Source: Uranotaenia lowii (lineage: Eukaryota; Arthropoda; Insecta; Diptera; Culicidae). Taken from it: a stretch of DNA of 64,000 nucleotides. The position numbers were made by a program, and so were the translations under genes. Numbering within the stretch: the stretch's first letter is position 1; each line of letters opens with the position of its first letter. The notes beneath the pieces were generated by a model. The model saw only the letters and a program-made list of their open reading frames with translations. It had not been told where the DNA came from and searched no databases. Shown here in pieces: positions 1 through 11,197 of this stretch. The stretch is from positions 64,052,839-64,116,838 of the forward strand of contig NC_073691.1 in assembly GCF_029784155.1 (NCBI RefSeq), written 5' to 3'.

Positions 1-579
1 TCAATAGTAAAAATAAAAATAATTAATTTTAATGTGAAAAGTTAAATTCAGCCGGAGTTTATTGAACCCTACTTTCAGTAGTTTGCTTTCAAATTTTCAG
101 CTTCCAATATTATCTTTAATTTTATTCAACCCTCTAAAGTTCAACCCCGTGTTTAGACGGGATTCACAAAAAATCCGTAACACCATATCCAATTACTTAT
201 ATTTATCTGTTGCGCAGAATTTTATCAAACACGTTCATCTAACGATCCATGCTGATGAAAACTTTTTCACAAACAAAATCAACAGTTAAATAAATAAAAA
301 AAATTACTATGGGCAGTTTGGTCTTAAATTTTCCATCATTCTGATATATTTACGAAAAAATATATGAATTTTAGCTAGTTAGAAAAGATGTTCCTAACAT
401 AACACTTATTTTTCTTTTAGTTGAATTTTATAAAAATGGTTAGGTTTAATTTTTTTAAAGCATTCTTTATCTGAAACTAAAATATCTTGGCCATAATCTA
501 GATTCTTCATTAAAAAGGACAAAAAAATTATTTTAAACTAGTTTGTATGTATGTTTATTAGTCTATCAGCTTTCTATGG
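1..579. other. AT-rich DNA, no gene seen
   Basis: The sequence is AT-rich with homopolymer A and T runs. Only one short open frame (62-289) is present and it has no recognisable motif or coding-like composition. I see no repeat, RNA gene or regulatory motif that I can support. Confidence 0.6.
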
Positions 580-1341
580 CTAAGGTTGCCAGTTTTTTTC
601 CAGCTCTTATCCAAGCCTTATAAATATTGGCAATTTTATATGAAAACCTGGCAAAATCCGGGCATTTGATTTCAAAGTTGACCACCAAAAATCCGGGCAA
701 TATCTAAGCAAATTTTGTCAAAAATCGGAAATTACTCAACAAAAATCTAGAAAAAAACTAAAAAAAAAAAACATTTTCTTTCATCGAAACCATCAACAAA
801 TTTTAAACCGTATTGTCGGCTTCCAAATCACTTTTCATGATCATTTTTCTTAAACTTCTCCATTAGCCCTCTAGAATATGCTTGTCGGAGAGCCTGGTTT
901 TATCCGGGTTTGCCCGAATATTTATAAAAAAAATGGGAAAAGTCTGGCCCGTCCCCATTGCCAAAATTTCGTTGAAAAAAGCCCTGATTTATTCACTTCA
1001 TTAATCGAATAAAAAAACAAATTATGTAATAATTTGTTTTATTTATGTGAATAAAACCAATTTTATTGAGCAAGTTTTATGATAGTTACCATGAAAGGTT
1101 TTATGAAAGCCTTAAATACAATAAAAAAAAATCAGCTGATGAGGTCGAAAAAAAATTTAAGTTTTTTTACTTGATTCTTGTTGAGTAATTCCTGGGTTTT
1201 GATCAAGTTTGCCCAGATATTGCTTGGATTTTTGGTCGACAATTTTGAAATCAAATGCCTTTTTTCCAGATTTTTTCATTGAATAGCCCGGATCGTTCCG
1301 ACCAGCAAACTTGCTGAAAAATTCTGTCAACCTTGCTGTAG
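580..1341. repeat. Inverted pair of CCGGGCAA-type repeat arms
   Basis: A left arm begins CTAAGGTTGCCAG at 580 and runs to about 768. A right arm in reverse orientation ends at 1341 (reverse complement starts CTACAGCAAGGTTGAC). Both arms contain, in the same order, GGCATTTGATTTCAAA, an AAAAATCC block, a CAATATCT block and ATTACTCAACAA. The sequence between the arms (about 770-1158) includes further CCGGG and CCCG words near 905-950. A third copy lies at 48505-48980, ending CAACCTTAG. The layout fits either a foldback-type non-autonomous element with CTAAGGTTG-like ends or two adjacent copies in opposite orientation. An open frame on the minus strand (1157-1369) is only a read-through of the right arm. 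Confidence 0.6.
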
Positions 1342-2138
1342 AACCCATTTTTTCGAAAAAAAAAATCATTGAAGTTGTATTTTGTGATCACAAAAAACAT
1401 TTGTTCTAAAAAAAACCTTATTGATGGAGAATATTTAATTCATCAAACAAAATATTTTCAAGCAAGTGTCATCATTTTTAACTATTTTTTTAAAAATCAA
1501 TCCCACATCTTTGCTTCATTTGGTGCTTCATTTTTTTGAAACGAAAAACAATGTTTTCTAACACCTTTAAAATGATGATTTTTGTTAAATAGGACACTTT
1601 CTCGTATGAACTTCTCTTAGCTTTTAAACTTTTTTAAGCTTTTAAACTTCTCTTAGCTAAAGCAAATACCACGTGCATGTCAAACATTTGTCACCATTAA
1701 GGAAACTTAATACAACATCTTTTTCATCAATGAGCAAATTTTTATTCTAAAAATCACTATTTCTTGCGATTTTATGACAAATTTAGTAAACCCCGTCTAA
1801 TGGCGGGGTTGGGCACTAGAAAGTTAAAAGTGATTCAAAAAATTTGTAATTTAAATATTTTAATTTTGAAATCAATGATTTAGCAACAGGGATTTGGTTT
1901 TGAAATGAGATATCATTTATTCATTTCTGTTCGTCAAGTTCATACAATCTAACTTAGACCTACAGCGATAACAATCTTATTGTTTAACCTAGGTGATTCC
2001 CAACTCTGAATCATTCCTTAAATACTAATACTGCCAACACTGCAGGGTAACTCATAACCACAATCTATGTTGGCTGAGTTTAGCGTGTATGATGACAACA
2101 TTTATTTTGTTGTCATCATCATTGATCATCACTAACTG
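1342..2138. other. AT-rich gap; possible copia LTR remnant
   Basis: No gene is visible. On the minus strand the stretch from about 2047 down to 1880 starts TGTTGGCAGT and contains an AATAAA-like signal, so it could be a decayed 3' LTR of the adjacent copia element. No polypurine tract precedes it and no second LTR copy is visible, so this is weak. Confidence 0.25.
2090..2118. repeat. Perfect 11-bp hairpin
   Basis: TGATGACAACA (2090-2100) and TGTTGTCATCA (2108-2118) are exact reverse complements around a 7-nt loop. It lies just beyond the truncated end of the copia RT. No function can be assigned. Confidence 0.6.
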
Positions 2139-2534
2139 TCAACCGCTATTGTTCTCTATATGCGAATTGACTAAAGAGAACGAAACCAGCCGAACCACCT
2201 TCGATTTGCCGATGTCGTCATTTGGCAACTGCATGAAGATAACCTCTTCTAAATTTCCGTTAAGAAATGCAGTTTTGACGTCCAACTGATGAACGACCAT
2301 GTGGAGTTCGTTTGCCAACGCCAAGATTGTGCAAACACTCTCCATCTTGGCCACCTGAGCGAAGGTTTCCCAGTAGTCTAGTCCTGGCCTCTTAGAACAC
2401 CCTTTTGCAACCAGTCGTGCCTTGTAACGACCGTCATCCTTTATGGTGAACACCCACTTCGATAGAATGGGTTTTCTATGACCTGGGGCTAAGCTGACCG
2501 CTTCCCAAGTCTTGTTTTCTTCTAAGGCAGCCAT
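2139..2534 (-). pseudogene. copia reverse transcriptase, truncated
   Basis: The N-terminal part of a copia RT (RVT_2 type) is clear: MAALEENKTWEAV, then KWVFTIKDDGRYKARLVAKG (about residues 26-45), then a degenerate GLDYWETFAQVAKMES and LDVKTAFLNGNLEEVIFMQ (about residues 84-102). The D-V-K-T-A-F-L-N-G box holds the first catalytic aspartate. Similarity stops near GKSKVVRL; the Y-x-D-D box, thumb and RNase H are missing, and the last 15 or so residues are unrelated sequence. This is a truncation, not a frameshift, since no frame restores the family. Confidence 0.85.
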
Positions 2535-2555
2535 CTTCTCGTCAATGGCGGTCTT

Positions 2556-3190
2556 TCAGGTCTCCCAGTCGTCTCGGCGCTTCAGTTCGTAGATGTTTTG
2601 AGGTAGCTCCTCATCAATAACAGCGGCTACGTTGGGCACGTACCGTTGAGTAACTCCTCGAGTTCGCTGACTTCGTCTTAGAGTCGGTTCCGGATCGACG
2701 GAATTTTGTACATCATCGTCGTCCTCATCGTCTGGGAATTCTGCACTGCTCTCATAGTCGCTTTCGCCGGGTTCATCTTCAATCAAACTGTTTCTTACAG
2801 TTTGAATGGGATCAGCAGGCACATCGGCTAACCGCTCGGACGTGGGTTCGGGTGATGACACTTCGACTAACCGCTCGACAGTGTTTTGTTGTTCTGGTAC
2901 ATTGGCTAACCGCTCAAATGTTGATTCTGGCTCTGTTGAAATCTCGGGCTTCTCGATGGATGATGGGAGTGGCTCTACGTCGTTTTGTTCAGGCTCCATA
3001 ATGCTGGTTTCATCGAAGACTACGTTTCGATGGATTTCAATGGATCGACTCGACCCGTTCCAAAGCCTGAACCCGTTGTTTGCATAGCTCACGAAAACAA
3101 GTCGTTTGGATTTTGGATCGAGCTTTTGCCGCTTTTCCTTCGGAATCTTTGCGTACGCTAGGCACCCGAAAATCTGGAGATTATTCAGCC
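2556..3190 (-). pseudogene. copia integrase C-terminus and linker
   Basis: From about 3190 the minus strand reads LQIFGCLAYAKIPKEKR and then SYANNGFRLWNGSSRSI followed by NVVFDE, the conserved C-terminal part of copia integrase (the G-Y-R-L-W...V-x-F-D-E block). The rest is an acidic, low-complexity linker rich in E, P, S and D (DDEDDDDVQNSVDPEPTLRRSQR), typical of the hinge before RT. The repeated words ERLANVPE, ERLVEVSS and ERLADVPA within the linker suggest small internal duplications. The stop at 2556-2558 is in frame with the RT start, so it is a point mutation at a tryptophan-like position. Confidence 0.75.
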
Positions 3191-3289
3191 TGGGTTTTCA
3201 ACAGGGCCTGGTGACCGGTTCGTTAGGAACGCAGCGCACAAAACCGCTTCGCCCCACATAGCTTTCGGTTGCTTGTAGCCATGGAGCAT

Positions 3290-3978
3290 CGCCCTTGCCT
3301 TTTCCATCAGAGTTCGGTTGGCTCGTTCGCTGACACCGTTTTATTGAGGGGTGTATGGGACCGTGAATACCATCTGAACTCCTTTCTCAGAACAATGTCG
3401 TTGAAATTCGTTGCTGATGTATTCACGCCCGTCGTCGCATCGCAGGTTGCACAACTTATGACCGAAGTGTGCTGTAGCCATTGCCTCGTACTGTTTAAAC
3501 CGCTCGAAGACCTCGCTCTTGTGCTTGAGTAGATACACGACCATGAAGTGGGTATAGACGTCGATGAAGGTGACGAAATAGCGGAATCCGTCAAACGTCG
3601 ACACCTCCATGTACCCACAAACGTCGGGGTGCACAAGCTCGAGTGGTCTAACCGACCGAGGGAGCTTTGCATTGTTGAACTTGTTGGCTGTCTGTTTTCC
3701 TGCCATGCAGCTTGGTTTTCAATTTTGGCTGGTAAATGACAGATACCCTCTGCCATTTTGTCGCGAACCAACTGCTGTACTGACGCAAGACCAAGATGAC
3801 CTAGCCTCATATGCCATTTTTGTGTCGTCGTATGGCTTCCAAGCAGCGCTTTCCGATGAGACTGACCAGACCACAGAAAATCAAGACAATACAAGCTGTC
3901 AACGATTTTTCCTTCAGCAAACCCATCTCCAGAATACTCGAACCGAACTTGGTTGCCCATAAAAATTACCCTTTTCAA
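3290..3978 (-). pseudogene. copia integrase fragment
   Basis: Two overlapping frames together cover integrase, the enzyme that joins retrotransposon DNA to the chromosome. The frame 3978-3307 carries the pre-integrase zinc region: WHMRLGHLGLASVQQLV, then LVRDKMAEGI. After a frameshift near 3710 the catalytic core continues as PLELVHPDVCGYME (first aspartate), FVTFIDVYTHF, LRCDDGREYISNEF (second aspartate, and a glutamate in the expected E position). The usual PQQNG motif then has a stop at 3341 in place of the second Q, followed by NGVSERANRTLMEKARAML. The acidic triad is still readable but the frame is broken at least twice. Confidence 0.85.
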
Positions 3979-4041
3979 GTTCTCGGTGCATTTTCGAACT
4001 GAGAGTAAATTCTCTTCCAGTTCGGGTATAAAAAGAACGTT

Positions 4042-4509
4042 TTAGAGTATTATGGGTTTTATTGATTTACCAACTACGCTCTTTAATACAACTTTGCCAG
4101 ATTTCTTCGCACATAGACTCTCGCCAGATTTAGCCGTTTTTTTGATGAAGGGCTCGGCAAGGTCTCTGACGTCCTGGAGAAGACCTTCATCCTGGACCAT
4201 GTGCTGGGTGGTGCCGAAATCGACGACAAATCTTACCCTGTGCTCTTTTCGTCCGCTGGTAACCCCAGCAGTTGAACGTCGAGCTTCGACAGCTACCATA
4301 ATTTTTCCCCGTCGGCTTTTACGTTGGGCTGGGCAACGATTTTTGTAGAGCCCCGGTTCGCCACATCCGAACCAAATTATCTTCTCCGCCTTTCGAGCCT
4401 TCATCGCGGAGTTTGGTGCTGAATACCTTGTTGGAAAGTCCTTTGACTTTGAAATGATAGCTCTTCGCCCAGGAACATTCTTTTCAGCTCCAGTATCGGT
4501 TTCGCGCAA
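4042..4509 (-). pseudogene. copia nucleocapsid/protease fragment
   Basis: The frame continues gag after a frameshift. A degenerate CCHC zinc knuckle is seen at about residues 48-59 (CGEPGLYKNRC): the first cysteine position is tryptophan and the histidine position is leucine, so zinc binding would be lost. The aspartic protease follows as VVDFGTTQHM at about residue 90; the family motif is D-S-G-A/T, so serine is replaced by phenylalanine next to the catalytic aspartate. The stop at 4042-4044 is in frame with the downstream segment (NVLFIPELEENLLSV), so a single substitution explains it. Confidence 0.75.
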
Positions 4510-5054
4510 AGGTCCGCAATCGGTAGAACGGTCAATCCCCCTTTTACGTGGTTGTAGTCATTTGGAACCGCGGAGATCAGCGCATGGACCTTTTCATCCG
4601 CCGGGATGTTAGCACCCATGCGCTCAAGCTCCTGAACGAAGAGATCGTATTCCTCAAACAAATGACTCAACGATCTGATGTTCCTCCGGTGTTTGAGGTC
4701 ATGGAGCCTGTCGCGCATCGCAATCCAAGAATAGGTGCCAACGCTCTGGTAAGTCTTCACCAAGATTTCCATGGCCTCCTTCGCATATCGTACCCCGATT
4801 ATGCGGTTTAGGTCGATGTTGTTGACGGCCATCACGATCTCGTCCAGTGCCTCGGAGTCCTTGTTTTTGCGCTTCCGGAGGGCTACCAGGCGCCGTTCCT
4901 TCTCTGCGTGCTCCTTCATTGGGATGGCGCAGTCGTCTTCCTCAGGGGTGCGCACCATGGTGTGGATGAGGTTTTTAGGGACTAATCGGCGCTCAATCCT
5001 CCACTTCCATGCTGCGAAGGTCTCATCCCGGCCGTCGAATAGAAAGTCACGCAT
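4401..5054 (-). pseudogene. copia gag (capsid) fragment
   Basis: This 217-codon frame matches the copia-type gag region (UBN2/Retrotran_gag_2 type) that forms the virus-like particle in the cytoplasm. The N-terminus has the family pattern: F-D-G-R-D-E, then WKWRIERRL at about residues 17-25, which is the usual W-K/R helix. The central part carries AVNNIDLNRIIG and a YAKEAMEILVKTY stretch (typical A-K-E-A-W-x-x-L). The C-terminal half has LFEEYDLFVQEL and ALISAVPNDYN, matching the L-x-x-L-P-x-S-Y signature. The start at 5054 is the first methionine, but the true start may lie upstream. The frame ends by frameshift before the zinc knuckle, which continues in another frame at 4509. Confidence 0.8.
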
Positions 5055-6790
5055 GCTACCCGCATTCTAAGGAGATCATGTTTGATAGGCGATGATAAAC
5101 ATTTACGGAAGAATTATTGAAAACATTTTTTATGTTTTGGCTGTTTTCTAATTGTTGGTTTATAAAAAAAATCGAAAATCTACTAACTCTTTGAAAACCA
5201 ACTTCGCATTCGAAAGGGATTTAATCATAATCATTATTTTTATTTATTTTGCTCAAAATGTTTTAAAATATGTTGATCACTTTCCTTTTTTCATCGAATT
5301 GAAAAAAAAACTAAATCATGTAGTCTATCATTGTAAAACTTGAAAACCAATAAAATATTATCCATCTAACGTTAACCACCATCAAGCAAATTCCTCAACC
5401 CCTTTACAGCAAAAACCATCTTTCATATCGGGCTTTCGTTGTTTATGTTTGTAATAATTTTTAATAAAAATGTTTTACGCTTCATCGGTGATTGGAATTG
5501 GCGTCACGTTCCTGGCGGCTTTTGCGGCTCCCCAAACGAGTTTCTTAACCTCGCGTCGCCGCGCCGATTGTAATTACTGCAGTCTTTCGATCGAAGAACT
5601 TTAAACGGGAGGGCAGCCAAAATTCTGGAGGCACACAAAAGTGTGAGCTGGGTGATTCGATTTTCTTTCCGTCTTCGTCCTCGCCTGGCTTCGATCAGTA
5701 TGTATGTTATGAACTTGGTCTCGTAATTCATGTCGGTTGTAATATTTTATGACGTTCGAGCATCGACCAAGGGGGATTTTGTTTCAGGATTTGCGGATTC
5801 AAGGCCTTTTTTGCAGAGCATTTGGCGATTTGAAATCATTAGTTGATAAGTTTGTATTTATTTCCAATCGCTCCAGTTTCAATTTAAAAGGGGCTGGGCT
5901 AATGGCTTTGATTATGTCGAAGAAAATCGATTTAGTTAATCTTTTGGGCCAAACGTTTTTCAAATTATGGAATCATTACGAAACCCGTTGAAGACAGGCA
6001 GTGAACCTTCAAAAAGATTAGGTAGACTTGGAAAAGTTCAAATGGTTCTCAAATATTGTTAAACCACAATCATAACATAAACTGTTTTGGTAAAGCAACT
6101 TTGTACCAACAAAGCTGAAATTTTCCAACGAAACCCATGCACGTCCGTTGCCAATTAATTATAAGTCATTTTTCATACCCTCATGTTGATGGAAAGCGTC
6201 GAGTGTTGACAGAATATGAAGTCCAAAATAAACACACCAAAAGCAATTATCGATGACCCAGAAGCTGGGTCACTCTTCAGGTTCAGCAAGTTCCCTGCCT
6301 GAAACCACAATTACACTTGCAGGTTTCGACGGCTCAGGAGCACAAAAACCGGAAACCTTGCGATTGCTGGTGGATGCCTGTGGTTCTTGGCTAAATTTGT
6401 TCTTCCCCGAGAGAACATTCTAACGGATAAGCGATTTTTAATTGATTTACTTGGTAGAAATTGCTCTGATGCACTTTTTGATAAATTATTTCGACCACCC
6501 GGATTGTCAGTTATTTGAAGATAGTATTTTGAATAACGGAAAAATGAAAACTTGTGATGCTTTCGTTTTGCCCATAATACAGCGATTAGAGGATAATGAT
6601 TAAGTAATTACGCAGCGAATTAAAATATCAGGCCAGCAAGATATGCTTACCTTGTTCGGAAGATTTTTCTATAGAAAGAAATATCATAAAAATGCGTATG
6701 TTTTAATTTAGAATTACAAAATATCTTTGGCACGGGGCAAAATTTTTTATGAATAAACAAATAAAATTATCACCCGGGACGATGCAAATA
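5055..6790. other. Non-coding stretch, partly single-copy looking
   Basis: No gene is recognised. 5055-5500 is AT-rich. About 5480-5760 and 6180-6420 are less AT-rich and not visibly repetitive, but the short frames there (5504-5731, 5749-5991) show no domain. I see no splice-bounded exon that I can defend. Confidence 0.4.
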
Positions 6791-6798
6791 TATGGTTG

Positions 6799-8713
6799 CA
6801 AGGCCGTACGAACGGGGGGGGTTTTAGGGGTTTAACCCCTCCCATGGAGATTTTTTCCAATAAAAATTGTTCAGTTCAAGAAAGGAATTTACCATTTTTC
6901 TCGCCTTCGGCGGAATTTAATCCTAAATCACTCAAGGCCCAAGACATTTCACTTTAAGACGTTTCCTAATTGATATTAATTTTGAATTATATATTTCAGT
7001 TTGTAATTCATTAGACCTGTTGGTAAAAATCCTTCATAAATAAACAAAATAGAATAGAATTCATTAGACCATCTGTATTGAAACTCAAATCTTGACACAA
7101 AAAATGGGTTGTATTTACAATGGGTTTTTATTAAGAAGTGTAACCAACCAAATTCAGAATTTGAAGCTAACAAAATTCATTCATCGAATACTTATTTTAC
7201 ATATCCAAAAATTGGTAGAAATGTGACAAGCGTTTAATACTTCCGATAGTCATCAGAATAAGCCAATAAAACTTTAACTTCAATATTATTATTAATCACT
7301 TTGATTATAAAAAAAAGTCATTAAAAATTTTCTACGAATTATAAACACTCTTCAATAAACAAATTTTAGCTTCAATTTTGTTTTGTGTTTCTTGTTCTTC
7401 TTATACTCAACTCTACATTCAAAGGGTTTTTCATGAATTACACAAGGCCAAAAAAAATCACATTTTTCCGAAGTGCAAAAAACTTTATAGATAATTCAAA
7501 TTAAATTTATTACATCCAAATATGCTGTTATTGTTTTCTTTATATCACCTTTTCCTTTTTGATTTAACTTTTAGATGTGTTAAAATCAATTAAGATTAAT
7601 CGGAATTTTTTAGACAAAATTTTAAAAGCTTTACAAAAAAAATTCAATAATGGTTAAAATTTAATCATCAACTTTTTCTAAGTTATTGTGACTTCTGCGA
7701 AAAAAGTTTGACTGTTTTTCTGTAAAAAAAAGGAATTTTTACATATTTCAGATATTTTTTCAAAGCAAAAATTATATAATTTTGCAGGCTTCAACAAAAT
7801 GGTTCAATTATATGAAACCTTCGTATTGTTATGATATTTGTCCAATTTTTAAAAACTGTTAAATTTATTATTTTGAGATTATTCATCATCATCATGATCG
7901 AAATATTTTTCCTTCTTAGTAAAATGAAGTAAACAAATCCAGAGCCATTTTTTGTTCTTTCATGTAGATTTGTTAGTTAATTAGTTATCAATGATTGATT
8001 TCACTCAACATTGATTCATTTTTAAACTTATAAACTATATATCACCAAAACTAAAGACGATTGACAAAATTTATGTAAAGATTCAGGAAATTTAGTAAAT
8101 TTGAAGAAAATTCTAAATCTACCATATTATCAAAGGCATAAAGTGCTGATTTCTTAAGCTATCAATTGAATTCTATGAATTAATTTTCGAAGTCATATGA
8201 AGTTTTTAATGAAAAAAAAAATCATCTTTAAAGTTTATTTGTTTGATTTTTATATTTTGTTTGTATTTAATAATAACTTCACCAAATTTTATTGTTTAGT
8301 TTTTTTTATAAATTTTTATTAAGAAAAACACAATTTCGACTTTTTCTCCTTGTCAGAACTCAGTATTTAAATTGGCAGCGAAAAAATATTTAAATTATTT
8401 GATATGAATTTTAAGGTTTACAAACGTCTCACGTAATTTTCAATCATCGTTTTTGAATCGATCAGGATTTTTTGGCTAATCTATCAAAAGTTTCAAAAAT
8501 ATGCTTCAAAAATATCTTTGAAGAAAAATTTCAAGGTTTTTGAAGTGCTTTATTTTTTTTTAAATATTTACAACAAAACATGGAATCACAAATTTTTTAA
8601 TATTTTTTTATTGACTTATCGGATTTATTGTGAATTTTTGTTGTTGTTATTGCTTCTAGCTAAATTTGAATTTCGAAACCCCCCCCCATGGACAGACCCT
8701 TCGCACGGGCCTG
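6799..8713. mobile_element. Non-autonomous hAT-like element with 8-bp TSD
   Basis: The left end reads CAAGGCCGTACGAA followed by a G run (6799 on). The right end, reverse complemented, reads CAGGCCCGTGCGAA and also leads to a long G run (C run at 8681-8689). The sequence TATGGTTG occurs immediately outside both ends (6791-6798 and 8714-8721), an exact 8-bp target-site duplication as made by hAT transposases. The interior of about 1.9 kb is AT-rich with no transposase frame, so it would depend on enzyme supplied elsewhere. Terminal match is imperfect, which points to age. Confidence 0.65.
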
Positions 8714-8946
8714 TATGGTTGCTATTTATACTCACCCTTATGCTTACCCCCAACACTTACAACTTCTACGGGTTGCAACCGCCTGCTTAAGGTTCATATC
8801 TCGGGCAACACTGGTGGACTTCTGAATTGACAAACGAACACAATGACAGCAGTTAGGGTAAAACTCGTGGATAACTAGGTTGCTACTGCTTCTAAACGAA
8901 AACACAATTAGAATAGAACATGGTACTTCTGATCTCCTTATTTCAT

Positions 8947-9620
8947 GAGCAGGACCCAGATGTTTTCCAAAGAATTGAAGAGCAGCCAATTTGACATCGT
9001 AGTGCTACAGAAGGTATGCTGTAGCCGTGAAGCCTGGTACGAACGTTCCGAGATAGTCATACCATCTACCAGAGCTGCGGCAACATATATGAGCTTGGAA
9101 CAGCTTTTATAGTGATGGGGAAGATGACGAAGCGCGTGATCGGCTGGTGGCCGATCGACCCACGAATGTGCCGGTTGAGAATCAGCTCTTTAACGTCAGC
9201 ATCATCAATGTGCACAGCCCTCATGTCGGAAGTACTGGCGACGACAAAGACGGATTCTACGCACAGCGTGAATACGACCGCTACTCGGAACATGATATCA
9301 AGATTGTCATCGGGGATTTTAAAGCTCAGGTTGGCCAGGAGGTGAATTCAAACCGACAAATGGAAGGTTCAGTGCGCATCAGCTGACCAACGAAAACGGC
9401 CTTAGACTAATAGATTCCACCGCATCCAAACGAATGGCCGTACGTAGTACCTTTTTCCAGCACCGCCTCTCACACAAGTACACCTGGAGATCACCGTACT
9501 AAACGCAATCACAGACCGATCACGTTTTGATAGACATCATCGAAGTTGTCGGACATCATCGACGTCAGTTCCTATCGAGGCGTCAACATCGAGTCAGACC
9601 ACTATCTGGTGATGGTGATT
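8947..9620 (+). pseudogene. RTE endonuclease domain, degenerate
   Basis: LINE endonuclease of the exonuclease/endonuclease/phosphatase fold, which nicks target DNA to prime reverse transcription. Readable pieces across several frames are FSKELKSSQFDIVVLQK (8955-9010), MGKMTKRVIGWWPIDPRMCR (from 9115), LFNVSIINVHSPHVGST, then HDIKIVIGDFKAQVGQE, then LTNENGLRLID, then SDHYLVMV near 9595. Key residues are altered: the catalytic glutamate of the L-Q-E motif is lysine, and the G-D-F-N box is G-D-F-K. The S-D-H box is intact. No single frame spans the domain. Confidence 0.75.
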
Positions 9621-9879
9621 TCGCACGACTGAAACAACCTGAAGTCACATCAGACTACGCGAGTTAGCAACGAACCAGTCGACACCACCAGCGAGCTGCA
9701 CCACCCTAGTATACGGACGATGAACCATGCTGATTAACAACAACATGTGTTGTTTGCCTAGGTCAGCGACGAATAAGTGGAACAACATCGATCGCCGAAA
9801 ACGACGGCACTGAACTGTAGCTAGGATAGAAAATAAATTATTCTTAGTCCGATGAGCAAACGGAGTGGTTTAACTTATA

Positions 9880-11184
9880 ATTTCTGAGAAAGCCCATTCG
9901 GGTACTTTTAACTCGCGCAATCGCTCGAAGTAGCGCTGGCAGCAGAGGGCGAGTTTGACGAAGACCCTCTCGAGAGCTGTTGGGATACCACCAAAACAGC
10001 CAGCAATAGCGTTGCGGAGATCGTCATCGGGCATGTAGAACGAACTCAGCAAAACAACTGGTTCGACGAGAAGTATGGGAGGGTGATAAGCGAATAATAC
10101 GAAGTGCAGGCGGCAGGACTGCAGAGAATCACCCGACGAACGTGGAAAATCATCGAAATGAGCCGGGAAAAGGACGAAGGCATCTTGACGGACAATCGTG
10201 AGGTGATCAAATGGTGGACGGTGGGGGAAAATACATCGCCAGCGTAGCCAACAACGTAGAGGAACCACTCCCAACGAAGAGCGAAGTTAAGGAAGCTAGA
10301 TGAATTTTAGCAACAAGTCAGCTGGCAAGGATGGAATCGCTGCTGAGCTCATTAAAATAGAACCGGTAACCGGACAAGTTGGCCGACTACCTACACCGGT
10401 TGGTGGTCCGGATTTAGGGCACGAAACAGCTACCGGAGGAATGGAAGGAGGAGGTAACATGCCCCAACTACAAGAAGGGCGACAAATTGGGCTGTGAGAA
10501 CTACCGAGCGAAAAGTCAGCCGATTTTATAGAGGGGCGGTCTACGGCGGACCAGATCTTCAAACTTCGCAAATCCTTTAAAACTGCCGTCAATCGACACA
10601 TAGCCGCAAACGACACAATCGACCGCGACGAGTCATGGGAAATCATGGACGAGATCGGCTTCTCCGGGAAGCACGATGCATGGAACGCAGTGCTGTGTGC
10701 GGATTTCGGGTGGATTGTCAAGTTCATTCGAATCGCGCAGAGAGCTTCGACAAGGCAATGGTCTATCCTGCATGATGTTCAACATGGCACTAGAAGGTGT
10801 TATTCGACAATCGGTGAACAGTCAACTTATCTGCTTTGACGACGACATTGACATAGTCGGCAGATCATTTGCGGTAGTGGAAGAGATCTACCGCAAACTG
10901 AAACGCGAAGCAGGAAGGATTGGGTTGATGATTAATACGTCCAAGACGAAGTACATGCTGGCCTGCGGATCCGAGACCGACCGAACCCGCTTGTTCAGTA
11001 ATAACAAGGTCACGATCGACGGCGACGAGCTGGAGATAGTCGAAGACTTTATCTATCTCGGCTCACTGGTGACCGCAGACAATGACACCAGCCGTGAACT
11101 CAGGCGGCGAATGATCAGCGGAAGTCGTGCCTACTATGGATTCCACAAGCAACTGCGAGAAGACTTAGCCCTCGCACGCACAAA
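9880..11184 (+). pseudogene. RTE reverse transcriptase, outer copy 5' part
   Basis: The connector reads GEFDEDPLESCWDTTKTA then NNWFDEK (about 9945-10080), and GILTDNREVIKWWT (10170-10215), with an internal deletion relative to the inner copy. RT motifs follow: NKSAGKDGIAAELIK at 10310, a degenerate CVRISGG-type stretch near 10700, GNGLSCMMFNMALEGVI, then SQLICFDDDIDIVGRS at 10820. The catalytic box is F-D-D-D rather than the F-A-D-D kept by the inner copy (10835-10846). The longest clean frame is 10676-11242. It runs up to CNLY at 11197, where the inner element is inserted. Confidence 0.85.
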
Positions 11185-11197
11185 GTGTAACCTGTAC
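11185..11197 (+). repeat. 13-bp target-site duplication, left copy
   Basis: GTGTAACCTGTAC at 11185-11197 is repeated exactly at 13072-13084. The T run at 11198 on is the poly(A) tail of the minus-strand inner LINE. In the outer element these 13 bases occur once (codons for C-N-L-Y), so the duplication was made when the inner copy inserted. Confidence 0.95.

Larger units (their letters stand above)
2139..5054 (-). mobile_element. Ty1/copia retrotransposon remnant
   Basis: Reading right to left on the minus strand, the domain order is gag, zinc knuckle, protease, integrase, linker, reverse transcriptase. Integrase before RT is the diagnostic copia order. The copy is dead: it has a frameshift after gag, in-frame stops near 4042, 3341 and 2556, shifts near 3710 and 3190, and it loses similarity inside RT at about 2170, so the YxDD box and RNase H are absent. 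No convincing LTR or primer-binding site flanks it on the gag side (after 5054). The block is visibly less AT-rich than its surroundings, as is usual for retrotransposon coding sequence in such genomes. Confidence 0.9.

Noticed and set aside
1157..1369. 70-codon minus-strand frame with K/S-rich protein
   Set aside because: It is a translation of the CCGGGCAA-type repeat arm; the 48431-48691 frame is the same repeat. No gene is implied.
3269..3532. Plus-strand frames across the copia region (also 2806-3087, 3609-3962, 4771-5070)
   Set aside because: They are antisense shadows of the minus-strand integrase, linker and gag.
9870..10727. Minus-strand frames of 134 and 143 codons
   Set aside because: Antisense shadows of the outer RTE LINE connector and RT.
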